Assembly: GCA_963736525.1 (NCBI GenBank)
Contig: CAVTPF010000012.1
Location: 310,001 to 374,000, forward strand
DNA from: Bog-473 sp963736525
GTDB lineage: Bacteria; Actinomycetota; Acidimicrobiia; Acidimicrobiales; RAAP-2
Direction of reading: 5' to 3'
DNA: 64,000 bases
Positions 17,574 through 26,176 of this stretch are shown piece by piece. The position numbers and the translations under genes were made by a program. Each line of letters starts with the position of its first letter. Position 1 is the stretch's first letter. The notes under the pieces are model-generated. The model had not been told where the DNA came from and ran no database searches. It saw only the letters and a list, made by a program, of their open reading frames with translations.

Positions 17574-18932
17574 ATGGCCGACACGACCACACGGCAGATG
17601 GCCCTGGTGGGCTTCATGCAGGCGGGGAACGCGACGGTGTACGCCGGCTCGTGGCGGCACCCGGCCACAGAGCACGGCTTCCTGACGGCGGGCTACTACC
17701 AGAAGTTGGGCCGGACGCTCGAGCAGGGGTGCTTCGACCTGATGTTCTTCGACGACCGCCTCGCCATGCCGGGGATCTACGGCGGATCGGTGGCGGAGGC
17801 GGTCCGCACCGGCGCCCGCCCGGTGAAGCTCGACCTGAGCATCGTGCTCGGAATCGTGGCGGCGGTGACCGAGCACATCGGGCTCGGGGCCACCTACTCG
17901 ACCACCTACTACTCGCCGTACCACGTCGCCCGCACCTTCGCCACGCTCGACCACCTGTCGGGCGGCCGCGCCGCGTGGAACGTGGTCACGTCGGTCAACG
18001 ACAGCGAAGCCCAGAACAACGGCGTGCGCGAGCACCTGGCCCACGACACGCGCTACGACCGGGCCGACGAGTTCCTCGAGGCGGCGACGGGTCTGTGGGA
18101 CAGCTGGGACGACGACGCGCTGGTCCTGGACCGGACCACGCCCCTCTTCGCCGATCCCGCCAAGGTGCACGAGCTCGATCACGACGGCGAGTGGTTCAGC
18201 GTCCGCGGCCCCTTGACCGTGCCGCGCTGCCCGCAGGGCCGCCCCGTCCTGCTGCAGGCCGGCTCGTCGGGCCGGGGCCGGGACTTCGCGTCGCGTTGGG
18301 CGGAGCTGATCTTCACCGGCGACCCGGACATCGACATCGCCCGCTCGCACTACAAGGACCAGAAGGAGCGCATCGGCGAACGGGGACGCGATCCCGAGGC
18401 GGTCAAGATGCTGCCGATGGCCTACACCGTCGTCGGCGAGTCCCCGGCCCATGCGGAAGAGCGCGAGCAGCTCTTCCTCAACGACCTCGTCGACCCGATG
18501 GCGTCGCTCACGCTGCTCTCCGAGCTCATGAACTACGACTTCTCGGGACTGGCGCTGGACGCGCCCATCACCGACGAGCTCATCGAGTCGGTGTCGGGCA
18601 TCCGGGGCCTCGTGCAGAACATCAAGACCCACATCGGCGGCGACACGGTGAAGCTGGCCGACCTGGCCGGGCACCGGGCCACGTTGCTGCAGGGCCCGCG
18701 TTTCGTCGGGACCGGGCCGGACATCGCGGACCAGATGGAGGCCTGGTTCGACAGCGGTGCGTGCGACGGCTTCGTGATTGCGGCGACCCACTCGCCCGGT
18801 GCCTACGAGGACGTCGTCCGCCTGGTCGTGCCCGAGCTGCAGCGCCGTGGTGTGTTCAGGGACCGCTACACCGGTTCGACGTTGCGCGAGCATCTGGGCC
18901 TTGCGCGCCCCGTCTCCGCCCACAGTGGCTGA
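17574..18932 (+). CDS. NtaA/SnaA/DszA family flavin-dependent monooxygenase
   Basis: A 452-residue LLM-class monooxygenase of the NtaA/SnaA/DszA type, the same length as dibenzothiophene-sulfone monooxygenase. Family signatures are HPATEHGFLTAGYYQKLGRTL near the N-terminus, GLGATYSTTYYSPYHVAR, HLSGGRAAWNVVTS and RPVLLQAGSSGRG. Such enzymes use FMNH2 from a separate reductase to cleave C-N or C-S bonds or oxidise ketones. The FMN reductase at 7660 could partner it. Start ATG 17574 has GGAAGGGGGA just upstream. The substrate is unknown; desulfurisation is only one option. Confidence 0.9.
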   Translation: MADTTTRQMALVGFMQAGNATVYAGSWRHPATEHGFLTAGYYQKLGRTLEQGCFDLMFFDDRLAMPGIYGGSVAEAVRTGARPVKLDLSIVLGIVAAVTEHIGLGATYSTTYYSPYHVARTFATLDHLSGGRAAWNVVTSVNDSEAQNNGVREHLAHDTRYDRADEFLEAATGLWDSWDDDALVLDRTTPLFADPAKVHELDHDGEWFSVRGPLTVPRCPQGRPVLLQAGSSGRGRDFASRWAELIFTGDPDIDIARSHYKDQKERIGERGRDPEAVKMLPMAYTVVGESPAHAEEREQLFLNDLVDPMASLTLLSELMNYDFSGLALDAPITDELIESVSGIRGLVQNIKTHIGGDTVKLADLAGHRATLLQGPRFVGTGPDIADQMEAWFDSGACDGFVIAATHSPGAYEDVVRLVVPELQRRGVFRDRYTGSTLREHLGLARPVSAHSG

Positions 18933-20127
18933 GGCTCGCCGTCCGCTGGAGGGCCTCCGGGTCATCGACGCCGCCACGCTCGCGGCGGGGCCCATGGTGG
19001 CCACGGCGCTGGGCGAGTTCGGCGCCGACGTCATCAAGGTGGAGCAGCCCGGCGTCGGCGACCCCTTGCGCACCTGGGGCGAGCTCAAGGACGGCATCGG
19101 CCTGTTCTGGAAGAGCATGAGCCGCAACAAGCGCTGCGTCACGCTCGACCTCAGGAGCACCGACGGCCAGGAACTGTTCCACCGGCTGCTCGACGTCAGC
19201 GACGTGGTCGTGATGAACAACCGCCCCAGCGCCCTGGCCTCGTGGGGCCTCGATTACGAGTCGGTGCACGCGGCCCATCCCCGCCTCGTCATGCTCCACG
19301 TCAGCGGGTACGGCCGGGGCGGTCCGGCGAGCGACCGACCCGGGTTCGGGACGCTGGCCGAGGCCATGAGCGGGTTCGCCCACATCACGGGGCAGCCGGA
19401 CGGGCCGCCCACGCTCCCGCCCTTCTTCCTGGCCGACGGCGTCGCGGCCCAATCCGCCACCTTCGCCGTCATGATGGCGCTGTACCACCGAGACCTCCAC
19501 GGGGGGAGCGGGCAGCTGGTCGACGTCAACCTGGTCGAGCCGCTCGCCCGGCTCATCGAGACGGCCACGTTGGCCTACAGCCACCTCGGGATCGTCCCCG
19601 GCCGCGTGGGCAACCTGCTCCCGGCCAGCGCGCCGCGCAACGCCTACCGCACGTCCGACGACCGGTGGATCGCCATCTCGAGCGCGTCGCCCAACATCGC
19701 GCTGCGCCTGTACCGGGCCATCGACCGGCCCGACCTGGCCGAGAACCCCGACTACGTGGACCCCGTCGGGCGCCAGGCCCGCGCCCACGAGATCGACGCG
19801 CTCGTCGCCGGTTGGATCGGCCAGCGGACGCTGGACGAGGTGATGGCGGTGTTCGAGCGGTCGGAGGTGGCGGCGGCCCCCATCTACGACGCACAGCAGC
19901 TGCTGGCCGACGAGCACCTGCGGGCGCGGGGCTCGTTCGTGCGCGTCGACGATCCCGACCTCGGGACCATGACGGTGCAGGCGCCTGTGGCCGTGCTGAG
20001 CGAGACGCCGGGCGGCGTCGACTATCTCGGTCGGTCCCTGGGAGCCGACAACGAGGCCGTCTACGGTGGTCTCCTCGGTGTCGACGCCGAGCGCCTCGAC
20101 GCGCTGCGGGCCGCCGGCACCATCTGA
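18925..20127 (+). CDS. CaiB/BaiF family CoA-transferase with altered nucleophile position
   Basis: A 400-residue family III CoA-transferase starting at GTG 18925, overlapping the monooxygenase stop by 8 bp. N-terminal LEGLRVIDAATLAAGPMVAT and FGADVIKVEQPG are standard. In the segment where the catalytic Asp should sit the sequence is RPGFGTLAEAMSG, with glycine at the expected position. This variant is seen in a branch of the family, and E146 is the nearest acid. It probably activates or transfers CoA to the oxidised substrate of this operon. Confidence 0.87.
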   Translation: MAEARRPLEGLRVIDAATLAAGPMVATALGEFGADVIKVEQPGVGDPLRTWGELKDGIGLFWKSMSRNKRCVTLDLRSTDGQELFHRLLDVSDVVVMNNRPSALASWGLDYESVHAAHPRLVMLHVSGYGRGGPASDRPGFGTLAEAMSGFAHITGQPDGPPTLPPFFLADGVAAQSATFAVMMALYHRDLHGGSGQLVDVNLVEPLARLIETATLAYSHLGIVPGRVGNLLPASAPRNAYRTSDDRWIAISSASPNIALRLYRAIDRPDLAENPDYVDPVGRQARAHEIDALVAGWIGQRTLDEVMAVFERSEVAAAPIYDAQQLLADEHLRARGSFVRVDDPDLGTMTVQAPVAVLSETPGGVDYLGRSLGADNEAVYGGLLGVDAERLDALRAAGTI

Positions 20128-20147
20128 CGCAGGACGAAGGAGGCCAC

Positions 20148-21079
20148 GTGCGCGCACCCCGAGCCCGACGCTCCGAGCTGGCCACGCCGGCCAGCAGCGA
20201 ACGCATGTGCGAGAAGGCACCGTCAGCGGGGGCCGATCTCGTCTTCCTCGACCTCGAGGACGCCTGCGCGCCGGCGGCGAAGGAGTCGGCCCGCGCCACC
20301 GCGGTCGCGGCGCTCACCGGGCTGGACTGGGGACGGACGGTGCGGGCCGTGCGGATCAACGGCATCGAGACGCCCTGGTGCCACGGCGACATCATCGAGA
20401 TCGTGACGGGGCGCGGGATGCACTCGACGTGCTGATCGTGCCCAAGGTGCGTGCCGCCCGCGACGTATGGTGGGTCGACGTCCTGCTGGGCCAGCTGGAG
20501 GCCTCGCTCGGCCTGGCACGCCCGATCGGCTTGGAGGTCCTCATCGAGGAGGCAGAGGGGCTGGCCAACGCGCTGGAGATCGCGCAGGCGAGCCCGCGGC
20601 TCGAGGCACTCATCTTCGGTGCCGGCGACCTCTCGGCGTCGCTGCACGCGCGGGTGGACGGCAACTTCGACCCGGTCGTGCCCTATCCGGGGGACTTCTG
20701 GCACTTCGCCCGCGTCCAGGTGCTCACCGCGGCGCGGGCCGCCATGGTCGACGCCATCGACGCGCCCTATCCCGCCTACCAGGATCCCGACGGGTACCGC
20801 CGGGCGGCGCTGCAGGCGAGCGCATTGGGATACGACGGCAAGTGGGCCATCCACCCGGGCCAGGTCCCGATCGCCAACGAGGTGTTCTCGCCGACGGCCG
20901 AGGAGATCGAGGAGGCGCGGCGGTCGATGGAGAGCTACCGCGAGGCCGAGGCCGGCGGCGTGGGGGCGATCGGGCGCGACGGCAGGCTGGTCGACGCCGC
21001 CCACATGCGCCTCGCGGCCAACACGCTGCACAAGGCGTCGCTGGCGGGCGACGCGCCGATGCCGGGGGATGCGGGTTAG
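20148..21079 (+). pseudogene. CitE/HpcH-type lyase gene with one -1 frameshift
   Basis: A good RBS (AAGGAGG, 20137-20143) precedes GTG 20148. The first frame reads ELATPASSERMCEKAPSAGA, FLDLEDACAP and VRINGIETPW up to ITGRG-like residues at about 20417, then stops at 20433-20435. The other frame continues the same protein directly: DVLIVPKVRAARD, then GLEVLIEEAEGL, FGAGDLSASL and GKWAIHPGQV. Adding one G to the GGG run at 20415-20417 joins both parts into a normal protein of about 310 residues. The family cleaves citramalyl-, malyl- or beta-methylmalyl-CoA-like thioesters. This is either a sequencing error or a recent mutation. It is third in the GntR-controlled operon. Confidence 0.8.
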
Positions 21080-21741
21080 GGGAGTCCGTCCCCCGCGGTC
21101 GCGAGTCCGTCCCCGGCGGTCCGGATCCCCCGTTCGACCAGCCCGATCACCCAGGAGATGCCGCGCGCGGCGTCGTGGCTGTCGAGCTGCCAGTCGACGA
21201 CCATTCGCTCGTAGGCCGCCACGCTCCAGAGCACGTCGAGGAGCGCCGCCGCCACCCGGCGATCCGACTCGGGCCACCGCTCGGTGTGGGCCGCGACGGC
21301 ACCGAGCAGCGCCGCGTGCTGGCGGCGGTTCGCCTCCAAGAGCGTCGGGTCGAGAGGCCGGCGCGCCTCGAGCGGGTAGGCCGAGACGTGCCCGAAGATG
21401 CGGGCCGCGACGTCCGCCACGTCCTCCAGGCGCATCCCCGCCAGGTCGATGCCCGCCGCCTCCTCCATGCGGTGCATCACTGCGTCACGGAGCCCCTGCT
21501 CGTTCACGAAGTGCCGGTAGACCGTGCGCTCGTTGACGCCGGCCCGTTCGGCCACGGCGCGGACGGTCAGCGCGCCCCAGTCCCGGATGGACGAACCCCG
21601 GAGCATGTCCGTGCCCGCCTCGACGATGCGCTGGCGCGTCTCCGCCGCCCGCCGCCGCCGCAGCGAGCTGTCGTAGGGCCGCCGGGGTCGGGCCTGCTCG
21701 CTCGCTGCCGCGTCCGGGACGCCCGTCGTGGTCGTGGCCAT
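21076..21741 (-). CDS. TetR family transcriptional regulator
   Basis: A 221-residue TetR protein. After a disordered N-terminus the helix-turn-helix spans about residues 35-82 (RQRIVEAGTDML, LTVRAVAERAGVNERTVYRHFVNEQGL). The C-terminal ligand domain is not recognisable to a subfamily. It is transcribed downstream of the P450 at 21757-22956 and its 3' end overlaps the lyase gene by 4 bp. It may regulate that P450. Confidence 0.9.
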   Translation of the reverse strand: MATTTTGVPDAAASEQARPRRPYDSSLRRRRAAETRQRIVEAGTDMLRGSSIRDWGALTVRAVAERAGVNERTVYRHFVNEQGLRDAVMHRMEEAAGIDLAGMRLEDVADVAARIFGHVSAYPLEARRPLDPTLLEANRRQHAALLGAVAAHTERWPESDRRVAAALLDVLWSVAAYERMVVDWQLDSHDAARGISWVIGLVERGIRTAGDGLATAGDGLP

Positions 21742-21756
21742 GGCGCAGGACGTGCG

Positions 21757-22956
21757 CTAGGCGACGAACGCCGGAAGCGTCTCCCAGCCCCGCACGGTCG
21801 AGGTCGGCGACAGCCGTGCGTTGTCCAGGTCGATCTCCCACGTGGGAAAACGTGAGAGCACCTCGTCGAGGGCGATGCACCCCTCCATGCGGGCGAGGGC
21901 GGATCCCATGCACAGGTGGATCCCGTTGCCGAAGGTCAGGTGCCGCCCGTCCTGTCGATGGATGTCGAACGTGTCCCCCCGGGGGAAGCGACGGTCGTCT
22001 CGGTTGGCGGAGCCCAGCAGGAAGAGCATCACACTCCCTTCCGGGACCTTCATGCCGTGCACGCCGAGGTCTTCACGGGTGACGCATCGGCCCACGTGGG
22101 GTGCCGGCGACTCGAAGCGGAGGATCTCCTCAATGGCATTCGCGATGAGCGAGCGATCCTCGACGAGCTGCGCCCGCTGATCCGGGTGGTCGGCCAACAC
22201 CTTGGCGGTCCACCCGATGAGCCGCGTCGTCGTCTCGTTCCCCGCGCCCGCCAGCACTTCGATGTAGGTCAGCAGCTCGTTGCGGGTCAGGTTCCGGACC
22301 GTCCCGGTCTCGTCGACGAACTCGATGTTGAGCAGCTCCGTCATGATGTCGTCCGAAGGGTGTTCGGCTCTCCAGTCGACGTAGTCCGCGAACATCTCTC
22401 CGGTCACGAAGTTCTCCGTGACCCGCATCGGCTCACCCTCGTTGGTGCGAAGGTTGGCATCCACATGATCGCGGACCGCCTCCTGGTCGCTCTCGGGGAT
22501 CCCGAGCAGCATGCCGATCACCCGCATCGGCATCTGTGCGCCCAGATCGGCGATGAAGTCGAAGCGATCGGTGCCGACGAGGGGATCGAGGCTGTGGGCG
22601 CAGAACTCGCGGATCTTGGGCTCGAGCTCGGCGACGCGACGTGGGGTGAAGGCGCGCGACAACAGGCGGCGGTGGATGGTGTGGGTGGGGGGGTCCTCGA
22701 AGATGATGACGCCGGGTGGGATCTCGATGTCCGCCTTGATGACCTCGAGAATGGCACCCTTGCCGGAGATGTAGGTCTGCGCGTCGAGCAACCCCTTCTC
22801 GACATCCTCGAACCGGCTCATGGCGAAGAAGTCGTGGGTGTCGTTGTAATAGATCGGTGCTTCTTCGCGTAGCCGCCGGTAGACGGGATAGGGGTCGGCG
22901 TTGATCGCAACGCTGTACTGGTCGTAGTAGACGTCGCCTGCAGTGCCCATCGTCAC
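21757..22956 (-). CDS. Cytochrome P450
   Basis: A 399-residue soluble bacterial P450. The oxygen-activation I-helix is AGAGNETTTR (236-245), the ExxR pair is E277-R280 (EILR), and the heme thiolate is C349 in FGNGIHLCMG. It needs a ferredoxin and reductase; the single-cluster ferredoxin at 36720 and the reductase at 26177 are candidates in the window. It is divergent from a second, more distant P450 at 23142 and is followed by a TetR gene. Substrate unknown. Confidence 0.93.
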   Translation of the reverse strand: MTMGTAGDVYYDQYSVAINADPYPVYRRLREEAPIYYNDTHDFFAMSRFEDVEKGLLDAQTYISGKGAILEVIKADIEIPPGVIIFEDPPTHTIHRRLLSRAFTPRRVAELEPKIREFCAHSLDPLVGTDRFDFIADLGAQMPMRVIGMLLGIPESDQEAVRDHVDANLRTNEGEPMRVTENFVTGEMFADYVDWRAEHPSDDIMTELLNIEFVDETGTVRNLTRNELLTYIEVLAGAGNETTTRLIGWTAKVLADHPDQRAQLVEDRSLIANAIEEILRFESPAPHVGRCVTREDLGVHGMKVPEGSVMLFLLGSANRDDRRFPRGDTFDIHRQDGRHLTFGNGIHLCMGSALARMEGCIALDEVLSRFPTWEIDLDNARLSPTSTVRGWETLPAFVA

Positions 22957-23141
22957 GGCACACCCCCGAGATTTAGTGTCAGGACTATGACATCAAATTA
23001 CGACAAGGGTCAAGGTCCGGGGCGACGGACCGTGCCGCAGCTCCCTTGAGGGGGGTGATCGAGTCGGGTACTCTCCCAGATGAGAATGAAGTTCTCCACC
23101 TCGCTCGAGGGTCTGGGGATCACGCTGCGGGAGGAGAACCC
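22957..23141. promoter_or_regulatory. Divergent promoter region of two P450 genes
   Basis: This 185-bp gap holds an AT-rich patch at about 22970-23005 (ATTTAGTGTC, then TATGACATCAAATTACG) near the minus-strand P450, and the operator at 23082-23096 nearer the plus-strand P450. The word TGACATCAAA also occurs in the MarR palindrome at 2315-2324, but the inverted symmetry is missing here. Confidence 0.5.
23082..23096. promoter_or_regulatory. Shared operator site 2 (GAGAA-N5-TTCTC)
   Basis: A perfect 5+5+5 inverted repeat: GAGAA, TGAAG, TTCTC. It lies 45 bp upstream of the P450 start at 23142. The spacer TGAAG is nearly the same as the spacer TGATG of the site at 31792-31806 in front of the TetR gene. 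Confidence 0.6.
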
Positions 23142-24425
23142 ATGACCGACTTCGACAGCATCGACTTCTTCCGGGGCAACGAGCTGGTCGACGATCCCTA
23201 CCCCTACTACGAATATCTCCGCTCGCAGTGCCCCGTGCAGCGCGAGCCCCACCACGGGGTGATGATGGTGACCGGTTACGACGAGGCGGTCTCGGTGTAC
23301 ACGGACACCGCCACGTTCTCGTCGTGCAACGCGGTCACCGGTCCGTTCCCGGGGTTCCCCGTGCCGCTCGAAGGCGACGACGTCAGCGAGCTGATTGAGC
23401 AGCACCGTGAGGAGTTGCCGTTCAGCGACCAGATCTTGACGATGGACCCGCCCAAGCACAAGGCGCACCGGGGCATGCTGATGCGCCTCATCACGCCGAA
23501 GCGGCTCAAGGAGAACGAGGACTTCATGTGGCGGCACGCGGACCGTCAGATCGACGAGTTCGTCGAGCGCGGGGAGTGCGAGTTCATCAAGGACTACGCC
23601 GGCCCCTTCACGTTGTACGTGATCGCCGACCTGCTCGGCGTGCCCGAGTCCGACCACGAGTGGTTCCGCCAGGAGTTGCAAGGTGGCCACCGCCGCGAGA
23701 CGCAGGGCCTCGGCAGCACGGGGTCCGGCTCCCTCGGTCACTCGCCCCTCGAGTTCCTCTACGAGCGGCTGACGGCATACGTCGAGGACCGCCGGAAGGA
23801 GCCCCGCGACGACGTGCTGACCGGGCTCGCCACCGCCACCTTCCCCGACGGGTCCACGCCCGAGGTGATCGACGTGGTGCGGGTGGCGGCGAACGTCTTC
23901 TCGGCCGGTCAGGAGACCACGGTCCGTCTCCTCGCCGCCGCGCTCCAGCTGATCGGTGAGCGGCCCGACCTGCAGCAGCTGCTCCGCGCGGACCGCGCCC
24001 GCATCCCCGGCTTCGTCGAGGAGGTCCTGCGGATGGAGGGCCCGGTCAAGGGTGACTTCCGGCTCAGCCGGACCGCGACCACCGTCGGGGGCGTCGAGAT
24101 CCCGGCCGGCACGACGGTCATGGTGATCAACGGCGCCGCGGGCCGTGACCCCCGGCGTTTCGAGGACCCCGCCGAGTTCCGGGCGGACCGCGAGAACGCC
24201 AAGGAGCACCTGGCCTTTGGGCGCGGGCCCCACGCCTGTCCCGGGGGTCCGCTGGCCCGCGCCGAGGCGCGCATCAGCATCGAGCGGCTCCTGGCCCGCA
24301 TGGGGGACATCGCGATCGCCGAGTCGGCGCACGGCCCGGCGGGCGACCGCCACTACGAGTACGCCCCGACGTACATCCTCCGGGGGCTCCAGCGCCTCCA
24401 CCTGGAGTTCACTCCGGTCGCCTGA
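23142..24425 (+). CDS. Cytochrome P450 (paralogue of the one at 37058)
   Basis: A 427-residue P450 starting at ATG 23142 after GAGGAG. The I-helix is SAGQETT (254-260), ExxR is in EEVLRMEGP, and the heme ligand is C366 in FGRGPHACPGG. The N-terminal half is very close to the P450 at 37058 (shared PYPY..LR.QCPVQ, FSSCN.V.GPF, FPVPLEG, TMDPP, TPKRLK), so the two are recent paralogues. It opens a plus-strand unit with a Rieske oxygenase and carries a regulon-type operator upstream. Confidence 0.93.
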   Translation: MTDFDSIDFFRGNELVDDPYPYYEYLRSQCPVQREPHHGVMMVTGYDEAVSVYTDTATFSSCNAVTGPFPGFPVPLEGDDVSELIEQHREELPFSDQILTMDPPKHKAHRGMLMRLITPKRLKENEDFMWRHADRQIDEFVERGECEFIKDYAGPFTLYVIADLLGVPESDHEWFRQELQGGHRRETQGLGSTGSGSLGHSPLEFLYERLTAYVEDRRKEPRDDVLTGLATATFPDGSTPEVIDVVRVAANVFSAGQETTVRLLAAALQLIGERPDLQQLLRADRARIPGFVEEVLRMEGPVKGDFRLSRTATTVGGVEIPAGTTVMVINGAAGRDPRRFEDPAEFRADRENAKEHLAFGRGPHACPGGPLARAEARISIERLLARMGDIAIAESAHGPAGDRHYEYAPTYILRGLQRLHLEFTPVA

Positions 24426-24480
24426 GCGGAGCCGGGGTGGCCGGGGCCCCGCGCCCGAGGGGCCCCGGCGGCGCGGCGGC

Positions 24481-24506
24481 GGAAACGTTCTTCTCATTTG
24501 ATGAGA
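24481..24506. promoter_or_regulatory. Shared operator site 3 (GGAAA-N5-TTCTC) plus overlapping repeat
   Basis: GGAAA at 24481-24485, five bases, TTCTC at 24491-24495. A second inverted repeat, TCTCAT-TTG-ATGAGA, overlaps at 24492-24506. Both lie 49-74 bp upstream of the Rieske oxygenase start in the 129-bp gap after the P450, so the oxygenase probably has its own regulated promoter. Confidence 0.6.
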
Positions 24507-24554
24507 GCAGTGATATCATCGACGTCGACGACCCAGCGATGAGAGGACGTGGTC

Positions 24555-25823
24555 ATGGCACGTTGGCCCAAGCCACCCGAGGGGAGCTGGACCGAGCACT
24601 ACGGGCTCGGCACCGAGCCCATCTCCTACGAGGACTCCATCTCGCCGGAGTTCTACGAGCTCGAACGCGAGGCGATCTTCAAGCGGGCCTGGTTGAACGT
24701 GGGGCGGGTGGAGCAGCTGCCCCGCACCGGCAGCTATTTCACCAAGGATCTGGCGGTGGCGAGGACCTCCGTCGTCATCGTGCGGGACAAGGAGGGCCAG
24801 GTGCGGGCCTTCCACAACATCTGCCGCCACCGCGGGAACAAGTTGGTCTGGAGCGACTACCCGCAGGAGGAGACGAGCGGCGTCTGCCGCCAGTTCGTCT
24901 GCAAGTACCACGGGTGGCGCTACGACCTCGACGGCTCGCTGTCGTTCGTCCAACAGGAGCAGGAGTTCTTCGACCTCGACAAGGACGACTACGGCCTGGT
25001 CCCCGTGCACTGCGACGTCTGGGCGGGGTTCATCTTCGTCAACCTCGCCAAGGAGCCCGAGCAGAGCCTGCGGGACTTCATCGGCCCGGTGGTCGCCAAG
25101 CTCGAGAACTACCCGTTCGAAAAGCAGAGCGAGCGGAGGTTCTACCGCGCCACGGTCAAGAGCAACTGGAAGCTCTACATGGACGCGTTCCAGGAGTTCT
25201 ACCACGCACCCGTCCTGCACGCGAAGCAGACCCCGCCCGACTGGTCCATCGCCGCGCAGCAGGCCGGGTTCGAGGCGCCGGCGTACACGATCGCCGGTCC
25301 TCACCGCCTGGTGAGCACGGCCGGCGTCCACCCCTGGACCCTGGCGCCCAACATGCTCAAGCCCATGGAGCTGATCACCCGCAGCGGGCTCTTCGGCCCG
25401 TGGGACGCGCCCGACCTGGACTACGACCAGAAGGCGGCGGGCATCAACCCGGCTGGATGTGACCCGTGGGGCCTCGACTCCTGGCAGATCTTCCCCAACT
25501 TCGTCATCCTCGTCTGGGGTCAGAGCTGGTACCTCACCTACCACTACTGGCCGACCTCGCACAACACGCACGTCTTCGAGGGCACGCTGTACTTCGTCCC
25601 GCCCACGAACGCGCGAGAGCGGGTGGCGCAGGAGATCGCGTCCGTCTCGTTCAAGGAGTACGGCCTCCAGGACGCCAACACGCTCGAAGCGACGCAGACG
25701 ATGCTCGAGTCCGGCGTGCTCCAGCGCTTCCCCCTGAACGATCAGGAGGTCCTGTGCCGACACCTGCATCAGGTGGCGGCCGACTGGGTCGACGACTATA
25801 CGAAGCAGCACGTAGAGGTATGA
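24555..25823 (+). CDS. Aromatic-ring-hydroxylating (Rieske) dioxygenase large subunit
   Basis: A 422-residue Rieske non-heme iron oxygenase. The [2Fe-2S] ligands are C90-x-H92 and C116-x2-H119 (CKYHGW). The mononuclear iron facial triad shows H217 and H222 (EFYHAPVLH), with an aspartate further on. The chain hydroxylates ring or alkyl carbons using electrons from a ferredoxin-type reductase, encoded just downstream on the other strand. ATG 24555 is chosen over GTG 24549 for its 7-bp spacing from GAGAGGA. It overlaps the following small gene by ATGA. Confidence 0.93.
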   Translation: MARWPKPPEGSWTEHYGLGTEPISYEDSISPEFYELEREAIFKRAWLNVGRVEQLPRTGSYFTKDLAVARTSVVIVRDKEGQVRAFHNICRHRGNKLVWSDYPQEETSGVCRQFVCKYHGWRYDLDGSLSFVQQEQEFFDLDKDDYGLVPVHCDVWAGFIFVNLAKEPEQSLRDFIGPVVAKLENYPFEKQSERRFYRATVKSNWKLYMDAFQEFYHAPVLHAKQTPPDWSIAAQQAGFEAPAYTIAGPHRLVSTAGVHPWTLAPNMLKPMELITRSGLFGPWDAPDLDYDQKAAGINPAGCDPWGLDSWQIFPNFVILVWGQSWYLTYHYWPTSHNTHVFEGTLYFVPPTNARERVAQEIASVSFKEYGLQDANTLEATQTMLESGVLQRFPLNDQEVLCRHLHQVAADWVDDYTKQHVEV

Positions 25824-26164
25824 CGCAGATGGACGAGACCCTGTTGCCGCCCGAGTTCTCCGACCTCGAGCCGTTTGCCGCCACGTGGTGCCTGGCCACC
25901 GAGCCGGAGCGGTTCGCCCGGCGGCTGGCCAGCGACATGCCCGAGATGCAGGCGTTCTACGACGCGGTCACCGCCCGGGCGGAAGAGGCCATGGCGTACT
26001 GCGACCGGTTCCCCTTCGACGACATGCCGGAGGACGCGCGGAACCTGCTGCACCTCTTGTACTCCATGGTCATGGTCTCGTTCCCCGTCGAATGCTGGGG
26101 GCAGCCCCGGGTGCCGGACACCGGCGCCGCCTACCTGGACCTCCTGGTCGAGCCCGGCCCCTGA
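25820..26164 (+). CDS. Small conserved-type protein coupled to Rieske oxygenase
   Basis: A 114-residue protein whose ATG overlaps the oxygenase stop (ATGA), so it is translationally coupled. It is rich in aromatic and acidic residues (PFAATWCLATEPERFARRL, CDRFPFDDMPEDARNLL, VECWGQPRVPDTG) and has no signal peptide or clear membrane segment. I recognise no domain. The coupling suggests an accessory or small subunit for the oxygenase; it does not look like a standard beta subunit, which would be longer and NTF2-like. Confidence 0.8.
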   Translation: MTQMDETLLPPEFSDLEPFAATWCLATEPERFARRLASDMPEMQAFYDAVTARAEEAMAYCDRFPFDDMPEDARNLLHLLYSMVMVSFPVECWGQPRVPDTGAAYLDLLVEPGP

Positions 26165-26176
26165 GCCGGCCCGGGG

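Noticed and set aside
2306..23000. A second copy of the MarR operator at about 22984-23000
   Set aside because: The word TGACATCAAA is shared, but the inverted arm is missing, so it is probably chance or promoter similarity.
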